64,000 nucleotides of DNA from JAHIYU01 sp964476155. Its GTDB lineage: Bacteria > Krumholzibacteriota > Krumholzibacteriia > LZORAL124-64-63. Positions 53,191-61,499 of the stretch are shown one piece after another. The position numbers and the translations under genes were made by a program. Location: the NCBI GenBank assembly GCA_964476155.1, contig CAYYYS010000001.1, positions 124,001 through 188,000 on the forward strand, written 5' to 3'. Positions within the stretch are counted from its first letter, which is position 1. Each line of letters begins with the position of its first letter. The notes under the pieces are model-generated. The model ran no database searches. It was not told where the DNA came from and was given only the letters and a program-made list of their open reading frames with translations.

Positions 53191-53664
53191 TTAGGCGAAA
53201 CGCTTGCGCAGGAAATCCGGGTTCTTGTGCGCGTTCGCCTGTTGATGAGCTGTGTAGACGTCCTTGTCCCACAGCTCCAGATGATTGCTCATCCCCACCA
53301 CGAACACCTTCTTGCCGACACCGATGCCTTTCAGCATCTGGCTCGGCACCTGCACTCGTCCCTGACTGTCAGGCGTAATGTCGAAAGTATTCGCGCTGAT
53401 GTCGCGTATGAGGGCCAATTCCTCGACCGTCACCGCTTCGGCCTTGGCGTCTCCGAACACGTCGTCCCAGACGTCGGCCAGGTATATCGACAGGTTCCCG
53501 TCCACTCCCAGTGTGACGACGTAATCGGCCGGTTGACCGTCGTCGTCATCGCGGCGAAAGCGGAACGGCAGGTTGAACCGACCGGAATCAAGGTCCACGG
53601 CACGCTCGTAGGAGCCGCTGAACGACTTCCTGGTGCGCTTTTTCTTGTCCTTGGAGTCGCTCAT
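53191..53664 (-). CDS. mraZ: MraZ transcriptional regulator
   Basis: 157 residues. MraZ is an AbrB-fold, ring-forming DNA-binding repressor of the dcw cluster. The second half matches best: LIRDISANTFDITPDSQGRV (cut as ISANTFDITPDSQGR), IPSQ-like VPSQMLKGIGVGKKVFVVGM, and LELWDKDVY. The first half carries a basic, hydrophilic extension (MSDSKDKKKRTRKS). The ATG at 53664 has TAGG upstream; an in-frame TTG at 53706 is possible. First gene of the dcw run. Confidence 0.93.
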   Translation of the reverse strand: MSDSKDKKKRTRKSFSGSYERAVDLDSGRFNLPFRFRRDDDDGQPADYVVTLGVDGNLSIYLADVWDDVFGDAKAEAVTVEELALIRDISANTFDITPDSQGRVQVPSQMLKGIGVGKKVFVVGMSNHLELWDKDVYTAHQQANAHKNPDFLRKRFA

Positions 53665-53723
53665 GTCGCCTACCGAAGGGGGTAATCCTGTAATCACCAA
53701 TTTCAACCATTTCTAACCTAGGG

Positions 53724-53752
53724 ACCATATTACGACTCCAAGAGACTGTCAA
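53724..53752 (-). promoter_or_regulatory. Predicted dcw operon promoter (mraZ)
   Basis: Read on the minus strand: -35 TTGACA, 17-nt spacer, -10 TATGGT. It lies about 60 nt before the mraZ ATG. I do not see clear TGGG-type MraZ repeats. Confidence 0.65.
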
Positions 53753-53792
53753 GAGGCTAAGTTCAACTTTTTCAAATTATCTGTAATACAAA

Positions 53793-53823
53793 GCCGGACA
53801 ACCCATTAAGTGGGTTGCCCGGC
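53793..53823 (-). terminator. Terminator of the polysaccharide operon
   Basis: GCCGGGCAACCCA pairs with TGGGTTGTCCGGC (12 of 13), followed on the minus strand by TTTGTATT. It lies 26 nt after the flippase stop, separating it from the mraZ promoter. Confidence 0.75.
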
Positions 53824-53848
53824 TGTTTTGCATAGAATGGATCAAAAA

Positions 53849-55150
53849 TCAGTTTCGGATGGAAAAATCTCCTATTCTGGGCTTGAGGATGGTCCCCCAC
53901 CCCAGGCCCGAGGCGTTCCGGAAGCGCCTCAACATCACACCCGTCCCGGCTGCGTAGGCGATTGTCGAGGCCCAGGCGGCCCCGGTCTCGGCCCAAGTCG
54001 GTATGAGCAGGACGCCCGCAACGATGTTCACGGCCACGGTGACACCGCTGGCCTGGGCGTTCCATACCGGGCGTCCGCGTCCTATGAAATCCCCGGCCAA
54101 GACCGATCCCGCCGAGAAAATGACGATCCCCGGCAACAGGGCGTGCAGAGGCGCCGCCGAGTCGAGAAAATCCGTCCCGAAAAGCAGGCGCAGCAGGACC
54201 TCCGCGACGAGGCAAAGGACCAGCGCCGCGCCGGCGGTGGCTATCAACCCCATGCGCATAGCGCGTGCGGCCGTCTGATCGCGGTTCGATCCGTTATCCT
54301 CGTCGGACGAGGCATAGACCAGCAGGGGCTGCAAGGCCCCCGGCAACAGCCAGAGCAACTCGCCGACCAGAACCGCCACCGCGTAGATACCGACCGCCGT
54401 GGGTCCATGCCAGATCGCCACCAGAGCCAGGTCAAGACGCAGATGGAGCAACGAGGCCACCGCCGACAGTTGTCCCAGCCAACCGGCGCGCAGGGTCCGT
54501 CCAACCAGCCGGCCCAGAGCCTCCTCATCCCCCGCCGTGGGCGCGTCACGCCCCGCCAACCGGGCCAGCACCGTCAGGGTTGCCAGGGCCGCGCCCCCCT
54601 GAGCCACGCCGTAGGCCAAAAGCGCCCCGCCAAGGGTCAAACGATCACCCAGGAAGAGGACGGCCAGCAGCCCCAGGTGAAACAGGGCTCGGCAGAAATT
54701 CACCGCAGGCCCCGTCAGCAAACGACCGCGGGCCAGCAGGTCATAGAAGAGGATGTCGAAGACGAGCAGGGCCGAGCAGCCCAACAGGGCGTAAAGGGCG
54801 ATCCGGGCGTCCCACCCCAGATGAACGGCTGCAGATACGTCCAAACCGCTGCGCCAGCCCGCAACACCTATCAGGACCAGTACTAGGACGGCCAGGCCGG
54901 CCCAGGACAATTGGGCCCTCAACATGCGAGCCAGGGGAACCCGCCCCGCACGCAGATCCGGAACCGCCGCCAGTCCCAGGCCGCCGTTGAACAGGGCGGC
55001 CGCGAAGAGAATCGCCGTAATCGAAAGGGAATAGAGCCCCTGACCGGCAGGCCCCAGGGCCCGGGCGATCATTAATCCACACAGGACGGTCAGACCCGCC
55101 TGTCCCATACGCGACGCCAGGATGGCAGCCCCTTCGCGCATGAGTTTCAC
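53849..55150 (-). CDS. Wzx/MATE-type polysaccharide flippase
   Basis: 433 residues, about twelve to fourteen transmembrane helices. N-terminal GAAILASRMGQAGLTVLCGLM (first 20 given) and LGPAGQGLYSL are typical of polysaccharide flippases (Wzx/MurJ-superfamily). Such proteins flip lipid-linked oligosaccharides across the inner membrane. The start overlaps the acyltransferase gene as ATGA. Last gene of the polysaccharide operon. The exact substrate cannot be read from sequence. Confidence 0.85.
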   Translation of the reverse strand: MKLMREGAAILASRMGQAGLTVLCGLMIARALGPAGQGLYSLSITAILFAAALFNGGLGLAAVPDLRAGRVPLARMLRAQLSWAGLAVLVLVLIGVAGWRSGLDVSAAVHLGWDARIALYALLGCSALLVFDILFYDLLARGRLLTGPAVNFCRALFHLGLLAVLFLGDRLTLGGALLAYGVAQGGAALATLTVLARLAGRDAPTAGDEEALGRLVGRTLRAGWLGQLSAVASLLHLRLDLALVAIWHGPTAVGIYAVAVLVGELLWLLPGALQPLLVYASSDEDNGSNRDQTAARAMRMGLIATAGAALVLCLVAEVLLRLLFGTDFLDSAAPLHALLPGIVIFSAGSVLAGDFIGRGRPVWNAQASGVTVAVNIVAGVLLIPTWAETGAAWASTIAYAAGTGVMLRRFRNASGLGWGTILKPRIGDFSIRN

Positions 55151-56217
55151 GATTGTCGCCTCCGACGCAGACGCCGCAGGGCGCGCCAGGCGAGCCCGCC
55201 CGGCGAGTGCCGCACATAACTGCCACGGATGATCTCGTGGGCACCGAGCAGTCGCTTGAAGTTGGCGACTCCGGCCTGTCCGCCGTGGGCGCCGAGGTCG
55301 AACCAGGCGGCACCCAGGTTGTGGGCTTCCTCCAGGGTGGCCCAGACCAGGAGCGTCGAAGGGAAGAACTCCTTGTTGTATGTCGGGTCGGTAACCGCCA
55401 GCCAGGCCGTGACCGTGTCGCCGTCGACGATGTTGAAGTACATGCCGATCAGGGCGTCCTCGACATGGACCGTCGTGCAGAAGATGGACCCGTTCCCCAC
55501 TGCGAGCAGATCGGTCAGCAGGTCGCGATCGATGGGGTCCGCGCCCCAGCGGCGCGTGGCGTCCAGGTAGAGAGGATAGAACTCGTCGATGACGGCCGGA
55601 TCCTTGCTGATCCCCGTCACGGCTCCCCGGCGCAGGGCCTTGTTTCGCTCGTTGCGCCGGTTCTTCTTGAGAATCTTCTGCTCCACATGCGCCAACCCCT
55701 GGTCCAGGGGAATTACGGCCACATTCAAATCGCGACGGGTGAATCCGAGCGCCGGCAGGTCGTCGCGCAGGATGTCGTCCCAGGCGGGAGGCAGGTGCAA
55801 GGCAGTCGTCAGGACCGAGGCTGAACAGCCGAGCCTGGACAGTTCACTCATGAGCATGGCGACAATGCACTTCTCGAGATCCTCCCCCAGCCCGTCGACC
55901 AACAGGGGTGAGGCACAGGTGCCGTCGTAGTGGCCCTCGATAACACGGAAGGGACCGCGTCTGGTCTCGATCAGCGCCAAGCCGCCGAGCGGTTCCCCGT
56001 CGGTCTCGACGAGCAGCCACAGTCCCCGGCGTCCGGAAAGATGACTGCAGAGGGAGTCCGTCCAGAGCGGCCGATGGGTAAAGCCGATGGTCGATGCCCC
56101 CGCCATGAGCATATGCCATACGGGGGGAGCCTCGGTCCCTCTCAGGATTCGTGTTTCGAGCACGGGGGATCCGTCCGCGCAGGTCTCGTCCCGTCCTGGG
56201 ACTGACATGGTGAGCAC
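55147..56217 (-). CDS. FemAB/BioF2-type GNAT acyltransferase
   Basis: 356 residues of two tandem GNAT-like halves: LWLLVETDGEPLGGLALIETRRG and the later AVTDPTYNKEFFPSTLLVWATLEEA and GAAWFDLGAHGG, typical of FemAB/peptidoglycan-bridge and BioF2-like proteins. They N-acylate amino sugars or amino acids, using acyl-CoA or aminoacyl-tRNA. Here it probably modifies a surface sugar. GTG start 56217, with GGAGG close upstream; an ATG at 56208 is an alternative. It overlaps the flippase gene and follows the propeller gene by 10 nt. Confidence 0.75.
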   Translation of the reverse strand: MLTMSVPGRDETCADGSPVLETRILRGTEAPPVWHMLMAGASTIGFTHRPLWTDSLCSHLSGRRGLWLLVETDGEPLGGLALIETRRGPFRVIEGHYDGTCASPLLVDGLGEDLEKCIVAMLMSELSRLGCSASVLTTALHLPPAWDDILRDDLPALGFTRRDLNVAVIPLDQGLAHVEQKILKKNRRNERNKALRRGAVTGISKDPAVIDEFYPLYLDATRRWGADPIDRDLLTDLLAVGNGSIFCTTVHVEDALIGMYFNIVDGDTVTAWLAVTDPTYNKEFFPSTLLVWATLEEAHNLGAAWFDLGAHGGQAGVANFKRLLGAHEIIRGSYVRHSPGGLAWRALRRLRRRRQS

Positions 56218-56227
56218 CTATCCTCCC

Positions 56228-58672
56228 TCAACGCGCCAGCGCAATGGGCATGATTCTGATCTGCCCCTCGAGCTCGATGCGCGCCATGTAGACACCCGAC
56301 GCCACGGCCTTGCCCTCCAGGTTCACGCCGGTCCAGAAGGGCGTGTCGACGGCCACGTGTCGATCCCGGTAGATGAGCTGACCGCTCAGATCGTAGATTT
56401 CCACGAACGCGCCGCCCTCCAGGGCGTACTGGCCCAAGGTCACGTCGGCGTCGATGTCACCCAGATACAAGCCCGCGTGTTCGGCCGGTTTCAAGGGACT
56501 GGGATAAAGATATAGTGCGTCCAGGGGGCCGGTGGCCGACGCCGCGGCGGCGCCGACGTCGATCAGGATCAGGCCGCCTTCGCAGCCGCCCACGATCAGG
56601 GATCCCGTGGCGTTCGAGGCCAGTTCGCGAATCATGCCGCCGGGCAGGCCGGCCAGGATGTTCGCGGAGTAGTTGGCGATCAACCCGTAGGCGGCGAACT
56701 GGGCCGGGCCCGTGAAGGCGTCCACGCTCACATCGCCGCCGCGCACGCTCACACGATCGAGCCCCGCGGCGTGGGCGGCCCACAAATCGTTGTTGCGATC
56801 CAGTTCGATATCCAGAACCGCCCCCTGCATGAGACCGGACGTCGAGGGGCTGACCTTCTCGAGGATCGTGTGCAGGAGCGTCACGTCGAGATCATAGACC
56901 CCGTCTTGATCAGTGGCCTCGTAGCCGTTGAAGCGGAAGTGGATCACACCACTGCCGCCGCCGACCCAGAGGGTGCCGTCGTCGGCCACGGCCACGGCCG
57001 TGGCGCCGGTCAAGTCGTAGGTGGTGCCGCTGATCGAGGTCAGGGCCGAGGACCACAGATCGTCGGATTCGTCGGCCCAGGTCAGACTGGACGCATTGTC
57101 GGTGAATCCGTCGATATCCCACAGGACAAGACCCACGTCCTTGACCACGAACCAGATCTGATCGGGCGAGGCGCCCACCAGGGCGTCACGCACGTCTTCG
57201 CTGCCCAGGCCGGTGTTGTCGGTGGGCAGATGCAACCACTGGGCCGCGTCGCGCCACTGGTCCTTGTCCAGGATCACGTCGACGCCGTTGCGATCACTCA
57301 TGAGCAGGACCGGACCGTCGGGATGGTCCGCAATGCGCAGGATTCGATTCCCCGTCAGGACGGACGTGTCCTTTTCGATGTGATCGGCGTCGGGAAGGTC
57401 GGGCCGGTAGCGAATGACGCCGCCGGCGGCGAACTGGGTCATCCAGATCTCACCGTCGGACGTCGCGTGTACATCCAGGAATCCACCGTTGACGTTATAG
57501 AGTCCAACCGAATCGTCCGCGGTCGAGGCGAACTCGTGGACCTGTTCCATCTCTCCGTTGTCGTAGCTTGCGAAACCCGCGCCGTTGCGCGCTCCCAACC
57601 AGACCACGCCGGCGGGGTCAACGGAAACGCCGTCAACCGAAGTGAACGCCAATTCGTCGACGATCCACTGGGTCCAATCCGCTCCGTCGTAAGCGGCCGT
57701 CCAGGCCTGCAAGGCCTTGTAGTTGGCCGGCACAAGACGTCGGGAGCCGGCGGCTCGCAGCCTGTCGCCGGCGGCGAGGATCACGGCGCCGCTATCCGGC
57801 AGGGGGTCCATTGCCCAGGACGATCCACTCCAACGGTACAGGCGGTCCGTGCCGCCCGTCTCGGACTGCAGCGCCCACAGGGTTCCGTCCTGGACCACCA
57901 TCGAGATGACCGAAAGGCCCAGACCACCGAAGTCCGACCAGGTCTCGGATGCCTCGTCCCACTGCCACACGCCGTGCACATCCCCGGCCAACAGACCGAA
58001 CGTGGGATCGACGAGGAGACAGGCGACATTGGCGTACCCGATGCCCGCGCTCATATCGGTGAATTCGTTGTTGCGCAGTCGGGACACGCCTTCGTCCGTG
58101 GCGATCCACAAATCATCGCCGTCGAAGACCATGTCGCGGATGCGGTCGTTGACCAGGCCGCCCTGGGTGCCTTCGCTGGTGAAGATGTTGCCGGCCAATC
58201 CATCGCTGATCACGCCGACGCCGCCGTTGACCAGACCGAAGTAGACACGTTCACCGCCCGGTTGTGCCGTCACGGCTACGGTCGAGACCGAGAGGTCGGG
58301 GCCGATGTTGGTAAAGAGCCGGAAGTCCGGACGCGCACCACCGATGGTTATCCGGGTGAGACCGCCGCCGTTGGTGGCCACCCAGAGGATGTCGTCGAGC
58401 CGGTCCATGTCGGTAATGAGGTTGCTGCTCAAGCCCTCCATGGTGGTCCAGCGCTCGTATTCCCCCATGCCATCCTCAGCCCACACCAGGATGCCGCCGT
58501 CGGACAACCCACCGAACAGTCGGCCGTCGTGATACAACATCGAAGCGCATGTCTGGGCGCTGACCACCGTACTGATGGCCACACTCTGGGCCTGGACGGA
58601 GGTCGCCGCCAGAAGCATGGCGCAGACAAGCGCGAAACGGACCCGGATCGGAGTACAGCCGTTACGAATCAA
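56228..58672 (-). CDS. Secreted beta-propeller protein with FlgD/T9SS-like C-terminal domain
   Basis: 814 residues. A signal peptide (VRFALVCAMLLAATSVQAQ) precedes a long run of two-component-regulator-propeller-like repeats (DDILWVATNGGGLTRITIGG, DDLWIATDEGVSRLRN, DGTLWVGGGSGVIHFRFNG). The last 95 residues are a FlgD-like/T9SS sorting-type domain (LYLYPSPLKP, VEIYDLSGQLIYRD, ASGVYMARIE). It has no kinase domain. Start TTG 58672 overlaps the GT2 stop as TTGA, GAGGAGG 7 nt upstream; the longer frame reads through the GT2 gene. Function unknown; it sits inside a polysaccharide operon. Confidence 0.8.
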   Translation of the reverse strand: MIRNGCTPIRVRFALVCAMLLAATSVQAQSVAISTVVSAQTCASMLYHDGRLFGGLSDGGILVWAEDGMGEYERWTTMEGLSSNLITDMDRLDDILWVATNGGGLTRITIGGARPDFRLFTNIGPDLSVSTVAVTAQPGGERVYFGLVNGGVGVISDGLAGNIFTSEGTQGGLVNDRIRDMVFDGDDLWIATDEGVSRLRNNEFTDMSAGIGYANVACLLVDPTFGLLAGDVHGVWQWDEASETWSDFGGLGLSVISMVVQDGTLWALQSETGGTDRLYRWSGSSWAMDPLPDSGAVILAAGDRLRAAGSRRLVPANYKALQAWTAAYDGADWTQWIVDELAFTSVDGVSVDPAGVVWLGARNGAGFASYDNGEMEQVHEFASTADDSVGLYNVNGGFLDVHATSDGEIWMTQFAAGGVIRYRPDLPDADHIEKDTSVLTGNRILRIADHPDGPVLLMSDRNGVDVILDKDQWRDAAQWLHLPTDNTGLGSEDVRDALVGASPDQIWFVVKDVGLVLWDIDGFTDNASSLTWADESDDLWSSALTSISGTTYDLTGATAVAVADDGTLWVGGGSGVIHFRFNGYEATDQDGVYDLDVTLLHTILEKVSPSTSGLMQGAVLDIELDRNNDLWAAHAAGLDRVSVRGGDVSVDAFTGPAQFAAYGLIANYSANILAGLPGGMIRELASNATGSLIVGGCEGGLILIDVGAAAASATGPLDALYLYPSPLKPAEHAGLYLGDIDADVTLGQYALEGGAFVEIYDLSGQLIYRDRHVAVDTPFWTGVNLEGKAVASGVYMARIELEGQIRIMPIALAR

Positions 58673-60732
58673 AGGGAGGCCTCCTCGTTGGTCCACACGC
58701 CGGATCGCACGATACCGGCGGGGTCGAGCCACAGGTTCAAAATCCTCTCGCCCAGGCCGTCGCCGGCCCAGGCTCCCGTCAGGCCACCCACGGGCAGCTC
58801 AAGTTTCCACAATGCGCGCAGCGTGTCCGTTCGCTCACCGCTGCTCCCGTCCCGTATCGTCGACAAAAGGGGCGCACCCGACCAGGCCAGATGCCCGCGG
58901 CAAAGAGCCCAACACAGCGGGGCCTGCCAGATCAGCCCCCGGGGCCGGCCATCGCGTCCACGAACCAGGGTCAGCGACCAACTCGTCTCCGTTGCACCCT
59001 CGGGATGGACGCGAATGCGCGACCGGGTCCACCCCGGCCACAGATGGGACGCCAGGAAGGGCGCGATCGTGATCAGGAGCAGGACCAATCCGGCAAACAG
59101 GTCGAGCAGACGTCGCAGGGTCGCGCCGAGAGGATTGGTCGAGCCCGGATCCAGCACGGCGCTGACTTCGGCGCCGAACGGGTCGTGGCGCGCGCCCTCC
59201 CGCAACAGGGTGGCCTCATCCACTCGCCAGCGCAAACGGATACGCCGGCTACGCAGGAACGCCAGACTTCTCAGTTCCTTCAAGCCACCGTCCGGCCAGT
59301 GCCAGAACACGACCTGGGCGATCCGATAACGCTGTACCACGGTGGTCAGCTGCCCGGCCTCGCCGAGACACGGTACGTCGCCCTGGGCCAGGGGGGGCTC
59401 TCTTTCGCCGGTGACGGGCGTCAGGTAACCCACGGGATCCAATCCCAGTTCCCGCAGATCCCCGGCCGACCCGAGCCAGGACGCGATTTCCGTGGGTGCC
59501 CCGACAAGCAATGTCCGTTCCAGAGACAGATAACCCTGCTCCATGCTCGCGCGCAGGCGCCGGAACAGCTTCTCCCCCACCGTCGCCGTGATCGCAAACA
59601 GCGGGATGAACAACAGCAGCACCGCTCGGCTATACACCGACTGGTGACTGAGGTAGGTGCTGGCCAGCAACAGCAGTGCCACGGAAGCGATTTGCTGCAT
59701 GCGCGGTCCGACCCGGTCGGGTTGACGCAATGCGCCCGACCGGTAGCGGCCCAGGAAGACGAAGACGACCGTCATCAGCAGGTTCGCAAACAAGTGCAGC
59801 GGGCGATACTCCGCCAGCGGGAACAGGGCGTCGTCGAACCAGGACGTTGCGGCGGCGCGTAGACCGTAGGCGCCCAGGAAGGCCGTGTTCAGCGTGACCA
59901 GATCCATCAGCCAGAAGAGCACCGTGTTCAAGGGGTCACGCCAGCGCTTGAGCAGATAAACCAGGATCCCCCACTTCTCGTAGAAGGAGATCAGGCTGCC
60001 CAGGTGCAACCAGAAGCTCTTGTCCCGGACGCCGGCGGTGCTCTGGCGACGATGGCGATGCACGAAGCGGGCCTCGGGCACGTAGAGCACCTCGTAACCG
60101 GCCTGCCACATGCGATAGCACCAGTCCACGTCCTCGAAATAGAGGAAGAACCGCTCGTCCATGGCGCCCACGCGGGCAATGGCGTCGCGCCGGACGAGCA
60201 TGCAGCCGCCGAGTATCCAGTCGACGGGGCGCTGGGAGCGATGGTCGAAATCGCGCATGAGGTGGCGGGAGACCGCCTGGGAATTCGGAAAGACCTTGCC
60301 CAGGAAGGTCCGTCGCATCAGGAGTGTGGTCAAAGTGTAGAAGCGGCGGCACGACTCCTGGATCGAACCGTCCTCGTTGAGCAGTTGCGGCCCCACGACG
60401 CCGGCCTTGGGATGGCGATTGGCCGCGTCGAGCATGGCGTCCACGGATCCGGGCTGCAGGACGATGTCCGGATTGAGCAGCAGGACGTAATCCGACTGGT
60501 GCACGCTCATGCCCATGTTGCAACCGCGGGCATAGCCCTCGTTACGCTCGTTCAGCAGCCACTCCACCTCGGGGAAACGCTCCCGCACCGCGGGCAGGCC
60601 AGCGGCGGTCGACGCATTGTCCACCACGACGACACCGAAGTCGCAACGGGGCGGACAGCGGCGCAGCGACTCCAGGCACCGCGCGAGATCGTCGCAGGTA
60701 TTGTAGTGGACGATGACGATGGACAGTTTCAA
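58669..60732 (-). CDS. GT2 glycosyltransferase fused to a sugar-phosphotransferase-like region
   Basis: 687 residues. 1 to about 260 is a GT2 domain (LSIVIVHYNTCDDLARCLESL (first 20), VVVDNAS, LLLNPDIVLQPG, FLYFEDVDWCYR), close to rhamnosyltransferases. About 270-430 is a block of transmembrane helices, then a Rossmann-like domain (RTLLVGAPTEIASWLGSAGDL cut to TLLVGAPTEIASWLG). From about 530 a degenerate bac_transf-like region starts RRLLDLFAGLVLLLI and has CRGHLAWSGAPLL where active enzymes have GDMSLVGPRP. It lacks the basic and acidic catalytic motifs, so the phosphotransferase activity is doubtful. TTG start at 60732, GGAGAGG 8 nt upstream. Confidence 0.8.
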   Translation of the reverse strand: MKLSIVIVHYNTCDDLARCLESLRRCPPRCDFGVVVVDNASTAAGLPAVRERFPEVEWLLNERNEGYARGCNMGMSVHQSDYVLLLNPDIVLQPGSVDAMLDAANRHPKAGVVGPQLLNEDGSIQESCRRFYTLTTLLMRRTFLGKVFPNSQAVSRHLMRDFDHRSQRPVDWILGGCMLVRRDAIARVGAMDERFFLYFEDVDWCYRMWQAGYEVLYVPEARFVHRHRRQSTAGVRDKSFWLHLGSLISFYEKWGILVYLLKRWRDPLNTVLFWLMDLVTLNTAFLGAYGLRAAATSWFDDALFPLAEYRPLHLFANLLMTVVFVFLGRYRSGALRQPDRVGPRMQQIASVALLLLASTYLSHQSVYSRAVLLLFIPLFAITATVGEKLFRRLRASMEQGYLSLERTLLVGAPTEIASWLGSAGDLRELGLDPVGYLTPVTGEREPPLAQGDVPCLGEAGQLTTVVQRYRIAQVVFWHWPDGGLKELRSLAFLRSRRIRLRWRVDEATLLREGARHDPFGAEVSAVLDPGSTNPLGATLRRLLDLFAGLVLLLITIAPFLASHLWPGWTRSRIRVHPEGATETSWSLTLVRGRDGRPRGLIWQAPLCWALCRGHLAWSGAPLLSTIRDGSSGERTDTLRALWKLELPVGGLTGAWAGDGLGERILNLWLDPAGIVRSGVWTNEEASL

Positions 60733-60775
60733 ACTCAAGACCTCTCCGTGTCCAGGGAACGGGCTGTCGTCACGA

Positions 60776-61483
60776 TCAGGGTATCCGTCTGAAACGCAGG
60801 GCCCAGACCATCCACATGGCTTCCCAGATGATCTTGTTCGACATCTTCGATATGCCAACCTGTCGGTCAACGAACATGATCGGGATTTCCTTTATGCGAT
60901 ATCCCCGTTTCCAGCAGTGGTAGTTCATCTCGATCTGGAAGGAATACCCGTCGCTCTTGATGCGCGGCAACGGCAAGGCCTCGAGCACCTTGCGACGGAA
61001 ACACTTGAATCCGCCGGTGGAATCCTTGATGGACATGCCGGTCACGACGCGTGCGTAGATGTTGGCGCCGACGCTCAGGATCACGCGTCGCAGCGGCCAG
61101 TTCACCACCGTCACGCCGTAGAGATAGCGGCTGCCGAGGACCACGTCGTGGGTCTTGATCTCCTCAAGGAACTCGTCGATAGCCACGGGATCGTGGCTGA
61201 AGTCGGCGTCCATCTCGAAGATCACTTCGGCGTCGGTGTTGGCCAGGATCCACTGGAAACCGGCGATGTAGGCCGCGCCGAGCCCCGCTTTCCCGGGCCG
61301 CTCGAGGATCTTGATCCGACCGCCGAACTCGGGCAGGGCCTTGACGATGGCGGCGGTGCCGTCGGGCGAGTTGTCGTCCACGACCAGCACGGAAATGTCG
61401 GGATCACGCTCCAGCACGGCCGGTACGATACGGCCGATGTTGTCGGCTTCGTTGTAGGTGGGAATCACGACGACGGTTTTCAA
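60776..61483 (-). CDS. Polyprenol monophosphomannose synthase-like GT2
   Basis: 235 residues. KTVVVIPTYNEADNIGRIV opens a GT2 domain; VVDDNSPDGTA and EMDADFSHDP (DAD) bind the nucleotide sugar, and SIKDSTGGFKCFRRKVLE and SDGYSFQIEMNY match dolichol-phosphate mannosyltransferases (Dpm1). It would make polyprenyl-phosphate-mannose at the membrane face. No C-terminal transmembrane domain. TTG 61483 fits GGAGGAG 6-8 nt upstream; an ATG at 61498 has no ribosome site. Confidence 0.88.
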   Translation of the reverse strand: MKTVVVIPTYNEADNIGRIVPAVLERDPDISVLVVDDNSPDGTAAIVKALPEFGGRIKILERPGKAGLGAAYIAGFQWILANTDAEVIFEMDADFSHDPVAIDEFLEEIKTHDVVLGSRYLYGVTVVNWPLRRVILSVGANIYARVVTGMSIKDSTGGFKCFRRKVLEALPLPRIKSDGYSFQIEMNYHCWKRGYRIKEIPIMFVDRQVGISKMSNKIIWEAMWMVWALRFRRIP

Positions 61484-61499
61484 GCTCCGCTCCTCCATA

